Source of the DNA: JBEAOO01 sp041164825
Lineage (GTDB): Bacteria > Pseudomonadota > Gammaproteobacteria > Burkholderiales > Burkholderiaceae_C
Assembly (NCBI GenBank): GCA_041164825.1
Contig: JBEAOO010000230.1
Location: forward strand, 1-6,240
Direction: 5' to 3'
DNA: 6,240 nucleotides
Shown here: piece after piece, positions 5,555 through 6,240 of the stretch
Numbering within the stretch: position 1 is the first letter of the stretch
Layout: each line of letters begins with the position of its first letter
The notes under the pieces: model-generated
Database searches by the model: none
What the model was told of the DNA's origin: nothing
What the model saw: the letters and a program-made list of their open reading frames with translations, nothing else
Translations under genes and position numbers: made by a program

Positions 5555-6240
5555 TCAAACCTGCACCGCCTGGATGGCGCGCAAGATCGCTTCCGGCGTG
5601 GCTGGCGCGTTCAGCGGCGGGTCGCAGCGCTCGGCGCCCTTCGCGCACACCGCGTCGCGGATGGCGAAGAACACCGAGAACGGCAGCAGCAGCGGCGGCT
5701 CGCCCACGGCCTTGCTGCGGTGGATGGTGTCTTCGACATTGGCGTTGTCGAACAACTGCACATTGAAGACCGCCGGCACATCGTTGGCCGTGGGGATCTT
5801 GTAGGTGCTGGGCGCGTGGGTGAGCAGCTTGCCGCTCTGGCCGTGCCACACCAGCTCTTCGGACGTGAGCCAGCCCATGCCCTGCACGAAGGCGCCTTCG
5901 ATCTGCCCGATGTCGAGCGCCGGGTTGAGCGAGCGGCCCACGTCGTGCAACACATCGACGCGCAGCACGCGGTGCTCGCCGGTCAGCGTGTCGACCATCA
6001 CTTCGCTGACGGCGGCGCCATAGGCGAAGTACAAAAACGGCCGGCCGGTGAGCGTGGCGCGGTCCCAGTGCAGGCCGGGCGTGGCGTAAAAACCGTCGGA
6101 CCAGAGCTGCACGCGCGCGGTGTAGGCCTGCTGCACGAGGGTGTCGAACGGCACCTCTTGTCCGGCCACAAACACCGTGCCGCCCTGGAACTGCACCTCT
6201 TCGGCGCTGGCGCCGTGGGTCAAGGCCGCAAACGCAGCCA
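5555..6240 (-). CDS. xdhB: Xanthine dehydrogenase molybdopterin-binding subunit XdhB (C-terminal part, runs off the right edge)
   Basis: XdhB carries the molybdenum cofactor and oxidises hypoxanthine and xanthine to urate in purine breakdown; electrons pass to the iron-sulfur/FAD subunit XdhA. About 227 C-terminal residues are present, roughly the last 29% of a family protein of about 780. The frame stays open to the window edge, so the internal TTG at 6223 is not a start. Recognisable stretches are VQLWSDGFYATPGLHWD, LHDVGRSLNPALDIGQIEGAFVQGMGW (a cofactor-contact region) and KAVGEPPLLLPFSVFFAIRDAV. The glutamate of GEPP (codon 5701-5699) corresponds to the catalytic base, Glu1261 in bovine and Glu730 in Rhodobacter enzymes. 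The C-terminus looks complete, ending in a helix (PEAILRAIQAVQV). In many proteobacteria xdhC follows xdhB; here hsdR does. No strong terminator is visible after the stop. Confidence 0.96.
   Translation of the reverse strand, partial: AAFAALTHGASAEEVQFQGGTVFVAGQEVPFDTLVQQAYTARVQLWSDGFYATPGLHWDRATLTGRPFLYFAYGAAVSEVMVDTLTGEHRVLRVDVLHDVGRSLNPALDIGQIEGAFVQGMGWLTSEELVWHGQSGKLLTHAPSTYKIPTANDVPAVFNVQLFDNANVEDTIHRSKAVGEPPLLLPFSVFFAIRDAVCAKGAERCDPPLNAPATPEAILRAIQAVQV

Noticed and set aside
5475..6023. Other open frames on both strands over the xdhB part.
   Set aside because: Their translations are Arg/Pro/Ala/Ser-rich frame shadows; the xdhB frame carries the clear catalytic motifs.

Overview
The window reads as chromosomal DNA of a high-GC betaproteobacterium, most likely Burkholderiales (Comamonadaceae-like). 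That placement rests on the GC-rich third codon positions and on remembered protein similarity; no search was run. Every supported gene lies on the minus strand, so transcription runs from high to low coordinates.

In transcription order the window holds: (1) the C-terminal part of xdhB, the molybdenum-cofactor subunit of xanthine dehydrogenase (6240 to 5555, cut by the right edge); (2) a 211-base gap with a weak -10-like element, a hairpin-forming inverted repeat and the hsdR ribosome binding site; (3) hsdR (5343-2881) and (4) hsdM (2860-1391), 20 bases apart, the translocase/nuclease and methyltransferase subunits of a type I restriction-modification system that resembles the EcoAI/EcoEI (type IB) group; (5) a 62-base gap with a plausible sigma70 promoter overlapping a 16-base near-palindrome; (6) a compact toxin-antitoxin pair, RelE/HigB-like toxin (1328-963) and helix-turn-helix antitoxin (966-643), overlapping by ATGA; (7) the start of hsdS (635 or 563 to the left edge), the specificity subunit, cut inside its first target-recognition domain.

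The layout is therefore hsdR - hsdM - [toxin-antitoxin] - hsdS, with the addiction module inside the restriction operon. HsdM and HsdS should form the methyltransferase, and HsdR joins them to cleave unmodified DNA. The promoter and palindrome lie just ahead of the toxin gene. No terminator is visible between antitoxin and hsdS, which are 7 bases apart if hsdS starts at 635. The antitoxin may therefore autoregulate a transcript that also carries hsdS. This coupling is an inference and is the most interesting idea in the window.

Codon use adds a second point. Nearly all of hsdR, most of hsdM and both toxin-antitoxin genes avoid TTA, CTA and TCA completely. The recognition-domain part of hsdS suddenly uses TTA, TCA, AGA and CGA and drops to about 55% GC, which suggests an imported recognition domain. 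No RNA genes, CRISPR arrays, insertion sequences, tRNA-type attachment sites or origins were seen.
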